Shown here one piece after another: positions 7,798-16,158 of a DNA stretch of 18,003 bases. The position numbers were made by a program, and so were the translations under genes. The stretch is from an uncultured bacterium. Its GTDB lineage: Bacteria > Verrucomicrobiota > Lentisphaeria > Victivallales > Victivallaceae. The stretch's first letter is position 1, and every line of letters starts with the position of its first letter. Below the pieces are notes generated by a model, which worked only from the letters and a program-made list of their open reading frames with translations, did no database searches and was not told where the DNA came from. Where the stretch lies: positions 1-18,003 of the forward strand of contig CASECL010000112.1 in assembly GCA_949286445.1 (NCBI GenBank). The letters run 5' to 3'.

Positions 7798-8817
7798 TCA
7801 ATATACAATCAAATACGCAGTGTATCCAATATACATCAAAAGCATTATCGTTCCCTCAATCCGGCTGATTTTCCAGCCGCTGCGCATGATGGGGTAAAGG
7901 ATAAAGGAGCAAAGCAGCATCATTCCCAGATCCACCGGACTTATTCCGGGTGCTTTGATCGGATTGATCAAGCCGGAAAATCCCAGAATACCGAGGATAT
8001 TGAAAATATTTGACCCCACAACATTGCCGATAGCAATATCCTGTTCCTTTTTTATCGCCGCAACAACGGAGGTGGCCAACTCCGGCAAACTGGTTCCCAC
8101 CGCCACCACGGTAAGCGCGATCACTGCTTCAGATACCCCCATTAAGCCGGCAAAATATACTGCAGACATCAGCAGGAGTTTTCCTCCCGCAATCAATGCC
8201 GCAATACCAACGGCAGCCAGCAGGATAGCCGGAATCAGCTTCATTCCTTCAGGCTTGGCCTGATCGATTCCCAGGTTAGCATTGACTTCCCCGATCACCT
8301 CTTCCGGTACATCTCCGCTGTTGCGGGATTTCCGGATACTGTAAATGGTATAGAAAATTATCCCGGCAAAAAGCACTGCCGCGGAAAAACGATTCACTCC
8401 GCCCCAGAAATAACACATTCCGGCCAGCAGGACCGCGGATATCAGCATCGCCGGAATATCAAAGGAAAAGAGTTTTTTATTTACCGACAGCGGAGAAATC
8501 ATGGCGCAGAGACCGAGTATCAAAGCAATATTGCAGGTATTTGATCCGACCACATTTCCGACGGACATATCGCCCATATTGTTCAATGCCGCGTCCAAAC
8601 TCACCACAAATTCCGGTGCACTGGTGGCAAAGGCGACCAGAGTCAGCCCGATCACCAGAGGCGGCACTCCGCATCTGCGCGCTATCGCCACTCCGCCGCG
8701 GACCAGAAATTCCGCTCCGTAATAGAGCAGCACCAATCCGCCAATACCTGCCAAAGCCTGATAAAAATGTGTTATTTTCAATCCTTTCTTATTATCCTTA
8801 TTAAGTAGAGTTGTCAC
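7798..8817 (-). CDS. Na+/Ca2+ antiporter, CaCA family (YrbG-like)
   Basis: This is an inner-membrane cation/calcium exchanger of about 10 transmembrane helices. It shows both hallmark alpha repeats: alpha-1 at about 50-105 with ATSAPEF and GNVVGSN, and alpha-2 at about 226-285 with GTSLPELATS and GNVVGSNIFN. The Glu in each PE pair is the ion-coordinating residue of the family. At 339 aa the length is normal. The start is uncertain: GTG at 8817 overlaps the upstream stop as GTGA, which suggests coupling, but has no clear ribosome site; TTG at 8781 would remove 12 hydrophilic residues. The gene ends 15 bp before the bidirectional terminator. The ion transported is inferred from the family and not visible directly. 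Confidence 0.93.
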   Translation of the reverse strand: MTTLLNKDNKKGLKITHFYQALAGIGGLVLLYYGAEFLVRGGVAIARRCGVPPLVIGLTLVAFATSAPEFVVSLDAALNNMGDMSVGNVVGSNTCNIALILGLCAMISPLSVNKKLFSFDIPAMLISAVLLAGMCYFWGGVNRFSAAVLFAGIIFYTIYSIRKSRNSGDVPEEVIGEVNANLGIDQAKPEGMKLIPAILLAAVGIAALIAGGKLLLMSAVYFAGLMGVSEAVIALTVVAVGTSLPELATSVVAAIKKEQDIAIGNVVGSNIFNILGILGFSGLINPIKAPGISPVDLGMMLLCSFILYPIMRSGWKISRIEGTIMLLMYIGYTAYLIVY

Positions 8818-9905
8818 TTAAACTTTAACTGCAGGAAAAGTATCAAAAACAGCAATCCCAGCAACTGCAAAGTCAACACCAGAGAGGTGATGAAATTAGC
8901 CCACAGCAGCGGCAGAGCACCCAGCCCGATGATCCATGACAACGCATGCACCACTCTCACCGCGTCCGGACGGGAAAATCCCATCTTGACAAAACGGTGG
9001 GAAATATGGTTGTTATCACCGATCCAGAATGGTTTGCCAGCCGCGCAGCGGATAACAAACACCGTAAAGGCATCAAATATCGGCATAGAGAGAATAAACA
9101 ACGGCAGCAGGATGGGAAAATAAGACAACGAATTATCCCAGTGAAAATAAGAAACTTTCGCACTCACTGTAGCGGTGAGAAACCCCAGCAGCAGACTGCC
9201 GGAATCTCCCATGAAGATCGTTGCCGGACTCCGGTTTAGCCACCAGAATCCCCACGCCACCCCGCAACTCAATGCTGCCAGTGCCGCCACCAGAAACTGC
9301 CCGTTTATCACCGCAATAACGGTAAAGAAAAACATGGCGACAGCCACTGTTCCGGAAGCCAGTCCATCCATGTTGTCAAAAAAGTTTATCGCGTTGAACA
9401 TCAGCATATACCAGAATACTGACACTGCCAGGATAAACCATTGATTATCTACGAAGAGACTTATTTTGGTTCCGCCGGACTCCACCGTAAATACTGCGAT
9501 AATGAACTGTCCCAGAAATTTCCATTGTGCTTTCATGCCGCGCAAATCATCGTAGAGCCCGAGCAGCACACTCAATACCGCTCCGACTCCCAGAACCAGC
9601 AGATTTTTCCATGCCAGTTTGGCTCCTTGAGCCAGTTCCGCCAGCTCCGGAACTCTCTCCGCCGCAAACGGCAGTACCGCCATTCCGGCAACCACGCAGA
9701 AAATCCAGGCGCATCCCATTGCCGCCCCTCCCAGCAAGGCAGTGGCATGACCGTGCTTTTTGTGTCGCTCTGACTTCGGCCGGTCCATGATATCCAGCCG
9801 GACGGCCAGCCCGCGGAATATCCGGGTAAGCAGAGCGGAAACCACCATGCCGCCCAGAATTATCCCGGCCGGAATACCGTAACTGATTACTTTTTCCATA
9901 TCCAT
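8814..9905 (-). CDS. Polyprenyl-phosphate sugar-1-phosphate transferase (WecA/TagO/MraY-like)
   Basis: Glycosyltransferase family 4 membrane enzymes move a sugar 1-phosphate from a UDP-sugar to undecaprenyl phosphate, starting O-antigen, teichoic-acid or capsule-type polymers. About 10-11 hydrophobic segments are visible. Motifs: DRPKSERHKKHGH at 41-53 with GG at 59-60; YDDLRG at 118-123 with the Mg-binding Asp pair; NAINFFDNMDG at 171-181; FMGDSGS at 231-237; and GDNNHISHR at 296-304, the cytoplasmic His-rich loop of WecA/TagO rather than MraY. It is not likely to be MraY, since it sits outside any cell-wall cluster. ATG at 9905 or 9899 are both possible and neither has a clear ribosome site. 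It lies 29 bp after the flavin oxidoreductase gene and overlaps the exchanger gene by 4 bp. Confidence 0.9.
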   Translation of the reverse strand: MDMEKVISYGIPAGIILGGMVVSALLTRIFRGLAVRLDIMDRPKSERHKKHGHATALLGGAAMGCAWIFCVVAGMAVLPFAAERVPELAELAQGAKLAWKNLLVLGVGAVLSVLLGLYDDLRGMKAQWKFLGQFIIAVFTVESGGTKISLFVDNQWFILAVSVFWYMLMFNAINFFDNMDGLASGTVAVAMFFFTVIAVINGQFLVAALAALSCGVAWGFWWLNRSPATIFMGDSGSLLLGFLTATVSAKVSYFHWDNSLSYFPILLPLFILSMPIFDAFTVFVIRCAAGKPFWIGDNNHISHRFVKMGFSRPDAVRVVHALSWIIGLGALPLLWANFITSLVLTLQLLGLLFLILFLQLKFK

Positions 9906-9934
9906 GATTTACAGTGGAAAAACTGTTAATGAGG

Positions 9935-11386
9935 TTATTTTCCCATCTTGAGTGAACGCTTGATGTTTTTAAGCCGCAGTGCTTCCGGCAAAACCTTGTA
10001 GTAATCATCCAGCGGATAACATCCTGAAATCATACCGTTGCGCGGCGCGCTGGTGCAGTCGCCGAAGGTACGGCAGATATGACGTTTATCCAGCGTTTTC
10101 CCCGCCAGACTGTCGGCACACATCTCCGGGTATGACAACACCATCCGGCCGATTCCAATAAAATCTGCCATGCCGTTTTCCAGCACCCATTCACCCACAT
10201 TGGGCAGGTATTCCTGCAAATAGGTGTAACCGGAACCAATGAATTTTACCTCCGGACAGGCTTTCTTCATCGCCGCCGCGGCGGAAATATGTTTTGCCAC
10301 GTTGTAAAGCGGATCCACCGGAGGCAGGTAACCGTCGCTTACCGCATAGGCGGCCGGACGCTGAATATGGGGATTGTAATACGGGCTTCCAATGGTGCCG
10401 CAAATCATGGATACTCCATGCTGCTGAGCCATTTTGACAAACTTCACCGGCTCATCAAAATTCATTCCTTCACCGGTGCCGTCACCGCCGAAAGCATAGA
10501 TATAAGGCTTGCTCTTATCCCACTCCATCGGCAGCCCGGAACCGTCTTCCTGGCGCATCCAGGGGAGAAAATCGGCAAAACTCAGGCGCATTGCCACTTC
10601 CAATCCCGGCACTTCCGCGGCAATGCCGTCGGCGATATCCCGGAAGAAACGGGTACGGTTTTCAAAACTGCCGCCGAATTCTCCCGGACGGGTGTGAGCA
10701 GAAAGCAGTTCGTGCCCCAGATAACCGTGGGCATGTTTAATGTCAACAAAGTTAAATCCGGCTTTGTACGCCAGTTTTGCCGCGTCAATGAAGCGTTCGA
10801 TAATGCGTTTCAATTCATCATCGGAAACCACGTTAGCCGGAGATGAACCGAATTTTTTATCCAGCAGCGGATGGGAATACGCGGTTACCGAAGCCAGCTT
10901 CATATCATCATAAGGATGGGAATAACGCCCGGAGTGGGTGAGCTGAAGTCCGATATAAAGGTCATCGGCATTGCCGAATTTTTCTTCATGAACTTTGCGC
11001 ATCATTTCTGACGCCTTGGCCATGGCATCGTAAGTATCCTCAGTCATCATCAGCTGGCGGGTATTGCTTCTGCCTTCAGTCATCACCGCTGCCGCCTCAG
11101 TACCGAAAAGCAACTTTGCCCCGCTGGCGGCAAAACGGCTCCAACGCCGCAAAGTATATTCACTGGGATTACCATCCGGCAGACAGTCCCACCCCTCCAT
11201 CGGCAATATCGCCCAGCGATTGCCGATCACATGGCCGTTATGTTCCACCTTTTCGCCCAGCCGGGACTCTTTTCCCGGCTTGACTTCTTCCACCAGACCG
11301 AAAGGAAGTCCCATCTCTTTGATATGAGCGGCAAAATCCGCCGCAGTCTTAAATGCAGTTATTTTTTTGAATTCAGCAACGGCCAT
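9935..11386 (-). CDS. NADH:flavin oxidoreductase / Old Yellow Enzyme family protein
   Basis: This is an FMN-binding TIM-barrel enzyme of the Old Yellow Enzyme family. Visible motifs: RWAILPMEGW (about 57-66) at the start of the barrel; QLTHSGR at 148-154; KHAHGYLGHELLS at 217-229, where the paired His of the active site lie; and the family fingerprint FGGSFENRTRF at 237-247. Towards the C-terminus CRTFGDCTSAPRNG carries two cysteines, but there is no FAD/NAD-binding domain, so this is the single-domain form with a barrel somewhat longer than usual (483 aa). Substrate unknown; family members reduce activated C=C bonds. The ATG at 11386 is preceded by AGGAG at 8 nt, a strong ribosome site. The gene lies 58 bp after bioA and just ahead of the WecA-like gene. 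Confidence 0.92.
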   Translation of the reverse strand: MAVAEFKKITAFKTAADFAAHIKEMGLPFGLVEEVKPGKESRLGEKVEHNGHVIGNRWAILPMEGWDCLPDGNPSEYTLRRWSRFAASGAKLLFGTEAAAVMTEGRSNTRQLMMTEDTYDAMAKASEMMRKVHEEKFGNADDLYIGLQLTHSGRYSHPYDDMKLASVTAYSHPLLDKKFGSSPANVVSDDELKRIIERFIDAAKLAYKAGFNFVDIKHAHGYLGHELLSAHTRPGEFGGSFENRTRFFRDIADGIAAEVPGLEVAMRLSFADFLPWMRQEDGSGLPMEWDKSKPYIYAFGGDGTGEGMNFDEPVKFVKMAQQHGVSMICGTIGSPYYNPHIQRPAAYAVSDGYLPPVDPLYNVAKHISAAAAMKKACPEVKFIGSGYTYLQEYLPNVGEWVLENGMADFIGIGRMVLSYPEMCADSLAGKTLDKRHICRTFGDCTSAPRNGMISGCYPLDDYYKVLPEALRLKNIKRSLKMGK

Positions 11387-11416
11387 TTTTACTCTCCTGT
11401 TGAACTGTTTTTCAAT

Positions 11417-11422
11417 AGTATA
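11417..11422 (-). promoter_or_regulatory. Possible -10 element for the flavin oxidoreductase gene
   Basis: TATACT on the minus strand lies in the 58-bp gap after bioA, about 30 bp before the ATG. No good -35 is visible, so this is weak. No terminator lies in the gap either, so read-through from bioA is also possible. Confidence 0.3.
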
Positions 11423-11444
11423 ATAAATGACTTGTTAAAATACT

Positions 11445-12701
11445 CTAAATTCCGGCAATTTCAAGCATACATGAAGTGATTTTTGTCAAATCTCCCTCCC
11501 CCGTAATCAGTGGCGGCATGGTGTAAATATAATTACCAAATGGGCGCAGCCAGACGCCGTTTTTCAATAAAAGTTGGCGGTATGCTTCCGGCGGCGGCAT
11601 TTTTTTCACTTCAATCACCCCCACTGCCCCCATGCTCCGCACATCGGCCACATTGGGTAATTCCATTGCCGGAGCCAGTTCTTTTCTCAACTGTTTATCA
11701 ATTGCCGCCACCCGTTTCTGCCATTCTCCCCGCTGGAAAATCCGCAGTGATGCCGCTCCGGCGGCGCAGGCGACCGGATTGGCCATGAATGTAGGTCCAT
11801 GAGTGAAACTTCCTGCCACCCGGGCAACTTTTCCGGAAGCCAGCACCGCGGCAAGACCGATCATTCCCCCGGTCAACCCTTTGCCCACGCTCATAACATC
11901 CGGTTCAACCCCGGCAAATTCCGAAGCGAAAAATTTCCCCAGCCGTCCGAAACCGCTGGCCACTTCATCAAACATGAGAAGTATGTCAAATTCATCACAC
12001 AAAACTTTCACCCGGCGGAGGAACTCCTCATGATAAAAGTACATCCGGTTCGCCCCCTGAAATACCGGTTCCAGGATAACCCCAGCTATTTTCCCCTCGT
12101 TTGCCCTTAATTTTTCCCCAAAATCAGCAATGTCATCTTCGCAGAATTCTCCGCCGTGCTTCGATTTCGGAGCTTCGGCAAAAATATTCTGCACCATTGC
12201 CCCGGCAAACGCATGATGCATTCCATCCGGATCGGAAACCGACATTGCACCTAAAGTATCACCATGGTAACCGCCTTTTATGGTCAGCATCAATTTGCGT
12301 TCCGGACGGCGGCGCGCTTCCTGATACAGCATGGCCAGCTTCATCATCGCCTCGCTGGCTACGGAACCGGAATCCACATAAAAAATCTGTTCCATATTTC
12401 CCGGAGCCGCCGAAAGCAGCAGTTCTCCCAGCTCTGCAGCGGGGCGGTGGGTAAAACCGGCAAACATCACCTGACTGAATTTCTCCGCCTGCTTCTGTAT
12501 CGCCTCAACAATTTCCGGCGGATTATGGCCGTGACAGGCACACCACCAGCTGGAAACTCCGTCAATAAGTTCGTGACCGTCGGAAATTGTAAGTTTTACC
12601 CCTTCCGCCTTGACAACCTCCCATACCGGAGGAGCTTCTTCTCCGGCTTTGGCATAAGGGTGCCAAAGATGCAAACGGTCAAATTTCAATACTTCATTCA
12701 T
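11445..12701 (-). CDS. bioA: Adenosylmethionine-8-amino-7-oxononanoate aminotransferase
   Basis: BioA uses PLP and S-adenosylmethionine to convert KAPA to DAPA, the antepenultimate step of biotin synthesis. Visible features: LWHPYA near 12 and SSWWCACHG at 50-58, both typical of BioA rather than other class III aminotransferases; FYVDSGSVASE at 107-117 for PLP phosphate; GGYHGDT at 143-149; FDEVASGFGR at 244-253 with the PLP-binding Asp; SVGKGLTGG with Schiff-base Lys274; and THGPTFMANP further on. At 418 aa the length is normal. The ATG overlaps the bioD stop as ATGA, with CAGGG 8 nt upstream. The bioD-bioA order, giving consecutive enzymes, supports the call. bioB, bioF and bioC are not in the window. 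Confidence 0.97.
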   Translation of the reverse strand: MNEVLKFDRLHLWHPYAKAGEEAPPVWEVVKAEGVKLTISDGHELIDGVSSWWCACHGHNPPEIVEAIQKQAEKFSQVMFAGFTHRPAAELGELLLSAAPGNMEQIFYVDSGSVASEAMMKLAMLYQEARRRPERKLMLTIKGGYHGDTLGAMSVSDPDGMHHAFAGAMVQNIFAEAPKSKHGGEFCEDDIADFGEKLRANEGKIAGVILEPVFQGANRMYFYHEEFLRRVKVLCDEFDILLMFDEVASGFGRLGKFFASEFAGVEPDVMSVGKGLTGGMIGLAAVLASGKVARVAGSFTHGPTFMANPVACAAGAASLRIFQRGEWQKRVAAIDKQLRKELAPAMELPNVADVRSMGAVGVIEVKKMPPPEAYRQLLLKNGVWLRPFGNYIYTMPPLITGEGDLTKITSCMLEIAGI

Positions 12702-13381
12702 AATTCAAACCCTGTGAAATCCGCATCTCCCGGATCATCAAAGTCTTTCACTTCCGGCAGAATTGCCATGGGTACTCCGGGAAAATTCTCTGCCAGATAA
12801 TCTTTCAAATATTCCACCGTCCCCTTTTCTATCACCGGATCAAGTGAGGGGAAATTATTGTATATCAAGCCCTTCAGCACCATTTTCCGGCTTTTCACCG
12901 CCTCCAGGCTCAAAACAGTATGATTTATTGATCCAAGTTTCCCCCCGGTAACCAGAATCAGCGGCCAGCCGCAATCCCGTGCAAAGTCCACCGTCAGCAG
13001 TTTCCGCGTCAGAGGAACACAAAGCCCACCTGCCCCCTCGACCAGAACACAATCATATTGTCCGGATAATTTCTCTGCGGCATTTTTTATCGCATTCAAA
13101 TCCAACTTTCGTCCGTCAATTTCCGCCGCCAAATGAGGTGAAGATGGATAAGTGAAAATCGCCGGAGCCTGCAAACGCATTTCCTCCGCCGTCGGCGCAG
13201 GACGCTTCAAAAATCTCCGGTGAAGTTCCAAATCTTCTGAAAATCCGTTATTCCCCGTCTGCACCATTTTCTGAGTTACCACGCTGCGGTGCAATTTATT
13301 TTCCACAAAACGCGCCAGCATGGCAGTAGCTATGCTTTTGCCAATACCGGTATCCACGCCGCTGATAAGTACAATACCCAT
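12698..13381 (-). CDS. bioD: Dethiobiotin synthetase
   Basis: BioD closes the ureido ring of dethiobiotin from DAPA, CO2 and ATP. The P-loop GVDTGIGKS occupies residues 8-16, with Ser where most BioD have Thr. VLVEGAGGLCVPLT (about 100-113) is the second family signature. ATG at 13381 is chosen because GGAGAGAG lies 8 nt upstream and the protein then begins directly with the P-loop strand, as in other BioD; it gives 227 aa. The frame stays open upstream to 13459, but that runs inside the preceding membrane-protein gene and has no family match. It is translationally coupled to bioA. Confidence 0.96.
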   Translation of the reverse strand: MGIVLISGVDTGIGKSIATAMLARFVENKLHRSVVTQKMVQTGNNGFSEDLELHRRFLKRPAPTAEEMRLQAPAIFTYPSSPHLAAEIDGRKLDLNAIKNAAEKLSGQYDCVLVEGAGGLCVPLTRKLLTVDFARDCGWPLILVTGGKLGSINHTVLSLEAVKSRKMVLKGLIYNNFPSLDPVIEKGTVEYLKDYLAENFPGVPMAILPEVKDFDDPGDADFTGFEL

Positions 13382-13401
13382 ATACTCTCTCCATGACACC
13401 A

Positions 13402-14010
13402 TCAGTAAACCGATTCCACCAGCATCAACTGCCGGATCATCAAAACACAACCGCAGCATCCGGCAATTATAATATTGCGGTCAACTGTTTTCACTCCGTG
13501 GAACCGGAATGCCGAGGCCGCCGACAACGCCAGCAAAAGTGCGCCTCCGGCCAGCAAGTTAAGCGGAATACCAAAGTGAAAACGCAATTCGATCATTCCT
13601 TTCAGCGTCCACGCTGAAAGCAGCAGCGGAACAAAAGCCGCCACCCGGAAAAACCAGCTCCAGCACCAGTGCAGCCAGCGTTGTTTCGGCGGAGTAAAAA
13701 TTATCAAAGCCGCCGCCGCCGACAGTACCGGAAGAAAATAAAAGAAAAATCTTATTCCCTCCGGATCGCGCACTATCCGGCAAAGGTCGCAGGCAAACAT
13801 CAATGCCGCCGCCCCGTACCCATAACGCCGGTTCCATAAACTGCCAAGTAAACAGGCCAATGCCAGACCGCACCCTCCAATCAAAGCCTGGATAAACAAC
13901 ACCGCCGCTCCCTGGGGACGGCTGTTGTAATTGACGGAAAAAAATACCGTTCCAAATACCAGTACCAGCAATACTCCGCGCCAGCAAATTTTTTTTATCA
14001 ATTCACGCAT
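13402..14010 (-). CDS. Unrecognised polytopic membrane protein upstream of bioD
   Basis: This frame encodes about 202 aa with about six hydrophobic segments, short Arg-rich loops (for example WNRRYG and PPKQRW), several Cys and Trp residues and no signal-peptide cleavage site I can see. I do not recognise the family; it is not a BioY-type transporter by eye. It ends 20 bp before bioD and is probably co-transcribed with bioD-bioA. The start is unclear. ATG at 14010 comes directly after the T-tract of the rplQ terminator, with no ribosome site between; an in-frame TTG at 14034 lies within the terminator hairpin and is rejected. The coding call rests on the uninterrupted hydrophobic pattern and the fit between neighbours. 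Confidence 0.72.
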   Translation of the reverse strand: MRELIKKICWRGVLLVLVFGTVFFSVNYNSRPQGAAVLFIQALIGGCGLALACLLGSLWNRRYGYGAAALMFACDLCRIVRDPEGIRFFFYFLPVLSAAAALIIFTPPKQRWLHWCWSWFFRVAAFVPLLLSAWTLKGMIELRFHFGIPLNLLAGGALLLALSAASAFRFHGVKTVDRNIIIAGCCGCVLMIRQLMLVESVY

Positions 14011-14050
14011 AAGAAAAAAAACGGACGCGAGCAATGCGTTCGGCGTCCGT
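14011..14050 (-). terminator. Rho-independent terminator of the rpmJ-rplQ ribosomal operon
   Basis: ACGGACGC (14021-14028) pairs perfectly with GCGTCCGT (14043-14050), and the stem can extend past a one-base bulge. On the minus strand it is followed by TTTTTTTCTT (14011-14020). It lies 29 bp after the rplQ stop codon. Confidence 0.88.
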
Positions 14051-14079
14051 GATGTTTTACAGGAATTACTTCGGCTCTA

Positions 14080-14553
14080 TCAGGCCTGGACTTCCTCAGC
14101 CTTTACTTCTTCGGCCTTGACCTCTTCCGCCGGAGCCTGATCAGCTTTCTTGGCACTCTTGGCTTTTTTCGCTTTGGGTTCTTCAGCCTTGGCCTCTACG
14201 GCCTCAACCAACTGAAGGATGCACATTTCAGAAGCATCGCCAATACGTTTTCCCAGCTTGATAATCCGGGTGTAACCGCCGTTGCGGTCAGCGTAACGCG
14301 GAGCAACTTCTTCGAAAAGAATTTTGACCGCATCTTTATCACGCATACGGGAAACCGCCAGACGGCGGCGATGCAAATCGCCTTTTTTACCCAGGGTAAT
14401 CATCCGGTCAGCAAAACGGCTGGCCGCACGACCCTTTACCAGGGTGGTGGTGATCTGCCCGTTGCAGAAAAGGCTGCTCACCATATTGGCCAGCATGCTG
14501 CGACGGTGAGCACTGCTGCGCCCGATTTTGAAAGTATCTACTCTGTGACGCAT
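14080..14553 (-). CDS. rplQ: 50S ribosomal protein L17 (bL17) with charged C-terminal extension
   Basis: The N-terminal about 115 residues are a standard bL17: MRHR start, the KIGRSSAHRRSMLANM segment and a conserved GGYTRI near 92-97. The family is usually 115-130 aa; here 157, because a low-complexity Lys/Ala/Glu tail begins near residue 117 and ends in repeats of the unit VKAEE. Such tails are usually disordered. ATG overlaps the rpoA TAA as TAATG, with GAGGAG about 8-10 nt upstream. It is the last gene of the operon. Confidence 0.98.
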   Translation of the reverse strand: MRHRVDTFKIGRSSAHRRSMLANMVSSLFCNGQITTTLVKGRAASRFADRMITLGKKGDLHRRRLAVSRMRDKDAVKILFEEVAPRYADRNGGYTRIIKLGKRIGDASEMCILQLVEAVEAKAEEPKAKKAKSAKKADQAPAEEVKAEEVKAEEVQA

Positions 14554-15575
14554 TATTTATTCTCCTCATTCTCAGCACGGACCCGATTGGATTCCTTTTC
14601 CAGTGCGGCGGTCAACGTGTCGCTCAGCGACATACCGAGCATCAGCCCGAGCTTTTCAATTTTTTCTTTAATCTCATCCAGTGATTTCTTGCCGAAATTG
14701 CGGAATTTCAGCATCCGGCTTTCCGTCTTGGTGCACAATTCGCCGATAAGTTTGATATTCGCGCTGTTCAAGCAGTTCATCGCGCGCACCGAGAGATCCA
14801 GCACGTCAACATCCTGAGACAGCTGTTTGAACAGTTTCAACTCATCTTCGGTCATCATGCTGATGACGTCTTTTTCCTCCACCTGTCCGCCCATGAACAC
14901 GGTCAGATGATCTTTCAAAATCATTGCCGCTTCTTCCAGTGCGGTCTTCGGAGCAATCCGGCCGTCAGTCCAGATTTCGATTTCCAGACTGTCCATTTCG
15001 GTCTCTTCACCAACGCGGGCCGCGCCTACCTGGTAGTTGACCCGGGTGACCGGGCTGAACAGGCAGTCAATCGGAATAGTACCTACTGTGCGCTCAATCG
15101 TACTGCGTTCAGCGGGCAAATATCCCTTGCCGGAAACAACTTCTATTTCCGCCAGGAAAGGACGGTTTTTGTCCAAAGTGCAGATTATCTGATCAGGATT
15201 GAGTACTTCCACCGTGCTGTCGCAGCAGATGTTGGCCGCGGTAACCGGCCCCGCCTTGTCCTTGCGGATCTCCAGGGTCTTGGTCCCCTCGCTGTGCAAA
15301 TTCAAGCGCACGCACTTGAGATTGAGCACAATCTCGGTAATATCCTCGACCACGTTGTCAAGCGCATCAAATTCATGCTTGACCCCGTCAATGCGCACCG
15401 CCGCAATCGCGGCTCCGCGCAAACTGGAAAGCAGCACCCGGCGCAACGAATTACCCAACGTATGCCCGAATCCGCTCTGAAAAGGTGCCGCAATAAATTT
15501 GGCGTAAGTCGGAGTGGCGGTATCTTCCACCATCACCAGGGATTTCGGCATCGGGAAACCATTTGCAGGTGTCAT
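14553..15575 (-). CDS. rpoA: DNA-directed RNA polymerase subunit alpha
   Basis: This is the alpha subunit, which dimerises to start core polymerase assembly. The N-terminal domain shows GFGHTLGNSLRRVLLSS at about 35-51, the dimerisation/assembly helix. The C-terminal domain follows a linker and contains LSVRAMNCLNSANI, with the Arg and Asn that contact UP-element DNA, and FGKKSLDEIKEK. At 340 aa the length is normal. ATG at 15575 follows GGAGG at about 7 nt; the TTG at 15611 in frame is rejected because the ribosome site falls inside that extension. The intact alpha-CTD means promoters here can use UP elements and alpha-contacting activators. Confidence 0.98.
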   Translation of the reverse strand: MTPANGFPMPKSLVMVEDTATPTYAKFIAAPFQSGFGHTLGNSLRRVLLSSLRGAAIAAVRIDGVKHEFDALDNVVEDITEIVLNLKCVRLNLHSEGTKTLEIRKDKAGPVTAANICCDSTVEVLNPDQIICTLDKNRPFLAEIEVVSGKGYLPAERSTIERTVGTIPIDCLFSPVTRVNYQVGAARVGEETEMDSLEIEIWTDGRIAPKTALEEAAMILKDHLTVFMGGQVEEKDVISMMTEDELKLFKQLSQDVDVLDLSVRAMNCLNSANIKLIGELCTKTESRMLKFRNFGKKSLDEIKEKIEKLGLMLGMSLSDTLTAALEKESNRVRAENEENK

Positions 15576-15649
15576 CTTTTTTCCTCCAAAATTATATTTA
15601 TTTACAGACAAAACTCAAATACAAAGCCGCCTGACGGTAACCAAACTCA

Positions 15650-16105
15650 TCAGACACGGCGGCGTTTCGGAGGACGGCATCCATTGTGGGGCACCGGAGT
15701 GATATCCTTAATCGATGTAACTTCCAGACCGGCTGCCACCAGACCTCTCACTGCCGACTCACGTCCGGCACCGGGGCCCTTGATTCTTACTTCCACTTCT
15801 TTCATTCCCAGCAGCTGCGCCTTCTTGGCCGCATCGCCGGCAATAACCTGAGCCGCATACGCAGTGCTCTTGCGGGATCCTTTGAAGCCGTTCTTGCCGC
15901 CGGTGGACCAGCAGATCACATTGCCATGCAGGTCAGTAAAGGTTACTTTGGTATTGTTAAACGTAGCCAGCACATACACAATGCCGGAGGGAATATAACG
16001 GCCGGATTTGCTGCGCTGCTTGACCGCCGCGACCTCCGCAGCCGGGGCTTCCGCCGCCGGAGCAACGGCTTCCGTATTCTGAGTCTTTTCGAGTTCTTCT
16101 GCCAT
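15650..16105 (-). CDS. rpsK: 30S ribosomal protein S11 (uS11) with N-terminal extension
   Basis: The core from about residue 36 is typical uS11: ATFNNTKVTFTD, GFKGSRKSTAYAAQ, VRIKGPGAGRESA and the basic C-terminus GCRPPKRRRV. The first about 30 residues are an Ala/Glu/Pro-rich, low-complexity extension absent from most uS11. The ATG at 16105 has AGGAA about 8-10 nt upstream, which supports translating the extension. The next gene is rpoA after a 74-bp gap; the usual rpsD is absent from that spot. Confidence 0.98.
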   Translation of the reverse strand: MAEELEKTQNTEAVAPAAEAPAAEVAAVKQRSKSGRYIPSGIVYVLATFNNTKVTFTDLHGNVICWSTGGKNGFKGSRKSTAYAAQVIAGDAAKKAQLLGMKEVEVRIKGPGAGRESAVRGLVAAGLEVTSIKDITPVPHNGCRPPKRRRV

Positions 16106-16158
16106 GATTTATTTCCTGAACTTTTATTTTTATTTCTTCAACGCGGAATACGAAAAAA

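Noticed and set aside
13382..13459. GTG start for bioD at 13459
   Set aside because: The 26 extra residues overlap the end of the membrane-protein gene and match nothing. ATG 13381 has a good ribosome site and gives the standard BioD start.
14011..14034. TTG start at 14034 for the membrane protein
   Set aside because: The codon is inside the loop side of the rplQ terminator hairpin and would force translation through the terminator and T-tract, encoding an otherwise meaningless extension.
15576..15611. TTG start for rpoA at 15611
   Set aside because: The strong GGAGG site lies inside this extension, directly before ATG 15575.
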